Source of the DNA: Myxococcales bacterium
GTDB taxonomy: Bacteria > Myxococcota_A > UBA9160 > SMWR01
NCBI GenBank assembly: GCA_022571825.1
Contig: JACZXC010000133.1
Span: forward strand, 1 to 7,532
Length of the DNA stretch: 7,532 bases
Reading direction: 5' to 3'
Shown: piece by piece, positions 6,156 through 7,532 of the stretch
Position numbering within the stretch: the first letter of the stretch is position 1
Layout: each line of letters opens with the position of its first letter
The notes under the pieces: model-generated
The model's database searches: none
What the model was told of the DNA's origin: nothing
The model's input: the letters and a program-made list of their open reading frames with translations, nothing else
Position numbers and translations under genes: made by a program

Positions 6156-7154
6156 TCAGGGCGACGGGAAGGCCGAGCTGAGCAGGCCCGCCGTCGACCG
6201 AAGCGCGTGGACCCGGAGCGTTTCGGGAGCACGCAGCAACTCGGGTATTCCCAGAATCAGCAGCGGGTAGACGCGGCCTCCCGAGTCGCGCCAGTCGAGG
6301 CGGGCGGCCCGGTCTCCCACGCGGAGGATCGGGCCCGACAGCGCAAGGCGCCGGGCCGCACTCGCCATCCGGTCCACGGGAGCGGTTCGCCCCGGTGACA
6401 CCGTCACCTGCCTCACCACGGCGCCGGAGGAAACCGAATAGAGAGCGCGAAGGGTCGTATCCGTGAAGTGCGTCCCGGCCTTCACGCGCCGGCCGATCCG
6501 GCGCACGGAATCGACCGAGGCATTCATGACGGTGTCGCCGCGTCGAGGGTGCCCCTGAAAACCGAGGGCGTGACCGAGCTCGTGAAGGGCGGTGCCGATC
6601 AACTCCTCGGGAGTGTGCGCAACCCTCCGCCCCAGCATGTCCCGTCCATCGCGATGCAGCCACACCGTTGCGAAGACGATCCGGGCGGGAAGAACCGGAC
6701 CGGGTAGATTCGTCAGGGCCTCGGGGTCGACGGCGCAGTCCGCAAAGGTAATGCCCGCTTGGGGCGTCTCGGGTTGGGGCTGGGACTCGGTCTCGGCACC
6801 CGGAGCAAAGCGAATCTCGATCCCCCGGGCCAGTGGCTCGGCGATGGCGAAGCGAATCCCCAGACCGGCGCCTTCCCAGGCCCCCAATGCCATCTCGAGG
6901 AGTCTCCGCTCCTCTGCGGTGGCGTCGGGAGGCAGAGAAACGGGGATCGCGGGCCCCCGGGGCCATCGGCACAAAAACAAGGTCAGCACGCCCCGGGAAG
7001 GGAGAAGGTAGGGAGTGGACGCCCCGAGCTGGTGCGAATTGATGCCGGCGAGAGCGGGGAAGCGTTGTTCGAGGGCGGAGACGTTCCAGTTCGTCGCCGC
7101 ACACGCCAGCGCACAGCCGGCCGCCACGAAGACGGCGCGACTCCGCGGTCCCAC
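6156..7154 (-). CDS. Exported matrixin-like zinc metalloprotease
   Basis: This is a 332-residue protein with a basic, then hydrophobic N-terminus (about 1-20) that looks like a signal peptide; Cys14 or Cys18 might be a lipoprotein cysteine, though neither lipobox is good. The metzincin-style segment ALGAWEGAGLGIRF (89-102) precedes the active-site helix HELGHALGFQGH (191-202), with His191 and His195 as zinc ligands, Glu192 as the catalytic base and His202 as probable third ligand. Met210 in TVMN fits the Met-turn. The third His is at +11 from the first, one residue later than in the normal HExxHxxGxxH. The roughly 120-residue Arg/Leu-rich C-terminus is not recognised. GTG at 7154 begins five bases after the stop of the upstream MaoC gene, so the two are probably co-transcribed. 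The gene converges with the J-domain gene, leaving 53 bp in which I see no clear terminator. Substrate is unknown. Confidence 0.82.
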   Translation of the reverse strand: MGPRSRAVFVAAGCALACAATNWNVSALEQRFPALAGINSHQLGASTPYLLPSRGVLTLFLCRWPRGPAIPVSLPPDATAEERRLLEMALGAWEGAGLGIRFAIAEPLARGIEIRFAPGAETESQPQPETPQAGITFADCAVDPEALTNLPGPVLPARIVFATVWLHRDGRDMLGRRVAHTPEELIGTALHELGHALGFQGHPRRGDTVMNASVDSVRRIGRRVKAGTHFTDTTLRALYSVSSGAVVRQVTVSPGRTAPVDRMASAARRLALSGPILRVGDRAARLDWRDSGGRVYPLLILGIPELLRAPETLRVHALRSTAGLLSSAFPSP

Positions 7155-7159
7155 GCGGG

Positions 7160-7532
7160 CTAGCGCCCGAGCAGCGCGGTGGCGCTTCCCTGCACCACGA
7201 CTTCCCCCTTTTGATTCTCGGTGACGACCTCGATGGCGACGAGATTCCCATCACCGCGCGCTTCGATCGACGTGACCGTTCCCCGTGCGGTCAGGGTATC
7301 GCCGGGCCAGACCTGGTTCACGAAACGCACGCCGAAGCTGCGCAGCACGCCGTCGCCGAACCAGTCCGTGAGCAGCTTCCCGGTCAGGCCCATGGTGAGC
7401 ATCCCATGGGCGAATATCGATGGGTAGCCCGCGGCCTGGGTCGCGAAGATCTCGTCGTGGTGGATGGGATTGAAGTCTCCAGAGGCGCCCGCGTACTGCA
7501 CGATCTGTGTACGCCCCAGATTCTCCACGACC
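7160..7532 (-). CDS. MaoC-like (hot-dog fold) dehydratase, N-terminus cut by window edge
   Basis: Residues visible here form most of a single hot-dog domain hydratase. The hydratase-2 motif YAGASGDFNPIHHD supplies the catalytic Asp and His of this family, followed by the conserved AHGMLTMGL and the core strand VRFVNQVWPGDTLTARG. Such enzymes hydrate enoyl-CoA or dehydrate beta-hydroxyacyl thioesters in fatty-acid or polyketide-type metabolism. The frame stays open to the right edge; the GTG at 7528 would leave only about 13 residues before the active-site motif, whereas relatives usually have a longer lead-in, so the true start is probably outside the window. It ends five bases upstream of the metalloprotease gene, whose expression it may lead. 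The specific substrate cannot be told from the sequence. Confidence 0.9.
   Translation of the reverse strand, partial: VVENLGRTQIVQYAGASGDFNPIHHDEIFATQAAGYPSIFAHGMLTMGLTGKLLTDWFGDGVLRSFGVRFVNQVWPGDTLTARGTVTSIEARGDGNLVAIEVVTENQKGEVVVQGSATALLGR

Noticed and set aside
5737..7254. Long minus-strand open frame of 505 codons
   Set aside because: It runs antisense to the J-domain/TPR gene and then out of frame through the metalloprotease gene; its translation is Arg/Gly/Ser/Pro-rich with no recognisable domain, as expected for a shadow frame in GC-rich DNA.

Overview
The window is GC-rich, densely coding bacterial DNA, probably chromosomal. GTG starts are common and Shine-Dalgarno sites are weak. 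The proteins include an HD-GYP response regulator, V4R and STAS domains, a DUF4388/J-domain/TPR protein, a secreted metzincin and a MaoC hydratase. Together with a sigma-54-type promoter, this mix suggests a Myxococcota or related 'deltaproteobacterial' lineage. That placement is inferred from gene style; no rRNA or marker gene supports it. I see no tRNA, rRNA, CRISPR array, insertion sequence or phage gene.

Left part (1-2049, plus strand). An ORF open at the window edge joins the C-terminal half of a VOC/glyoxalase-fold protein to a complete AAA+ ATPase domain. Two bases after its stop comes a full-length dTDP-glucose 4,6-dehydratase (RmlB/RfbB) for nucleotide-sugar synthesis. No other rml gene is visible.

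Intergenic region (2050-2422). This is the only sizeable non-coding stretch. It holds two abutting 16-bp palindromes of the form GTCCC-N6-GGGAC, an 8-bp inverted repeat farther on, an AT-richer segment, and a good -24/-12 (sigma-54) promoter candidate just before the next gene.

Centre (2423-6102, plus strand). Three genes look like one signalling operon: (1) a receiver plus HD-GYP response regulator, a likely cyclic-di-GMP phosphodiesterase; (2) a V4R ligand-binding domain fused to an RsbR-like STAS domain with Glu at the usual phospho-Ser/Thr position; (3) a DUF4388 (PATAN-like) protein fused to a J-domain with intact HPD and C-terminal TPRs. A possible reading is a module linking cyclic-di-GMP turnover, small-molecule sensing, partner switching and Hsp70 recruitment under sigma-54 control. 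The domains are direct homology-style reads; the pathway is inference. This is the best candidate for an undescribed system here.

Right part (6156-7532, minus strand, convergent). A MaoC-type hot-dog hydratase, cut by the window edge, lies five bases upstream of a putatively exported matrixin-like zinc protease whose third histidine is one residue farther along than in the usual metzincin motif.
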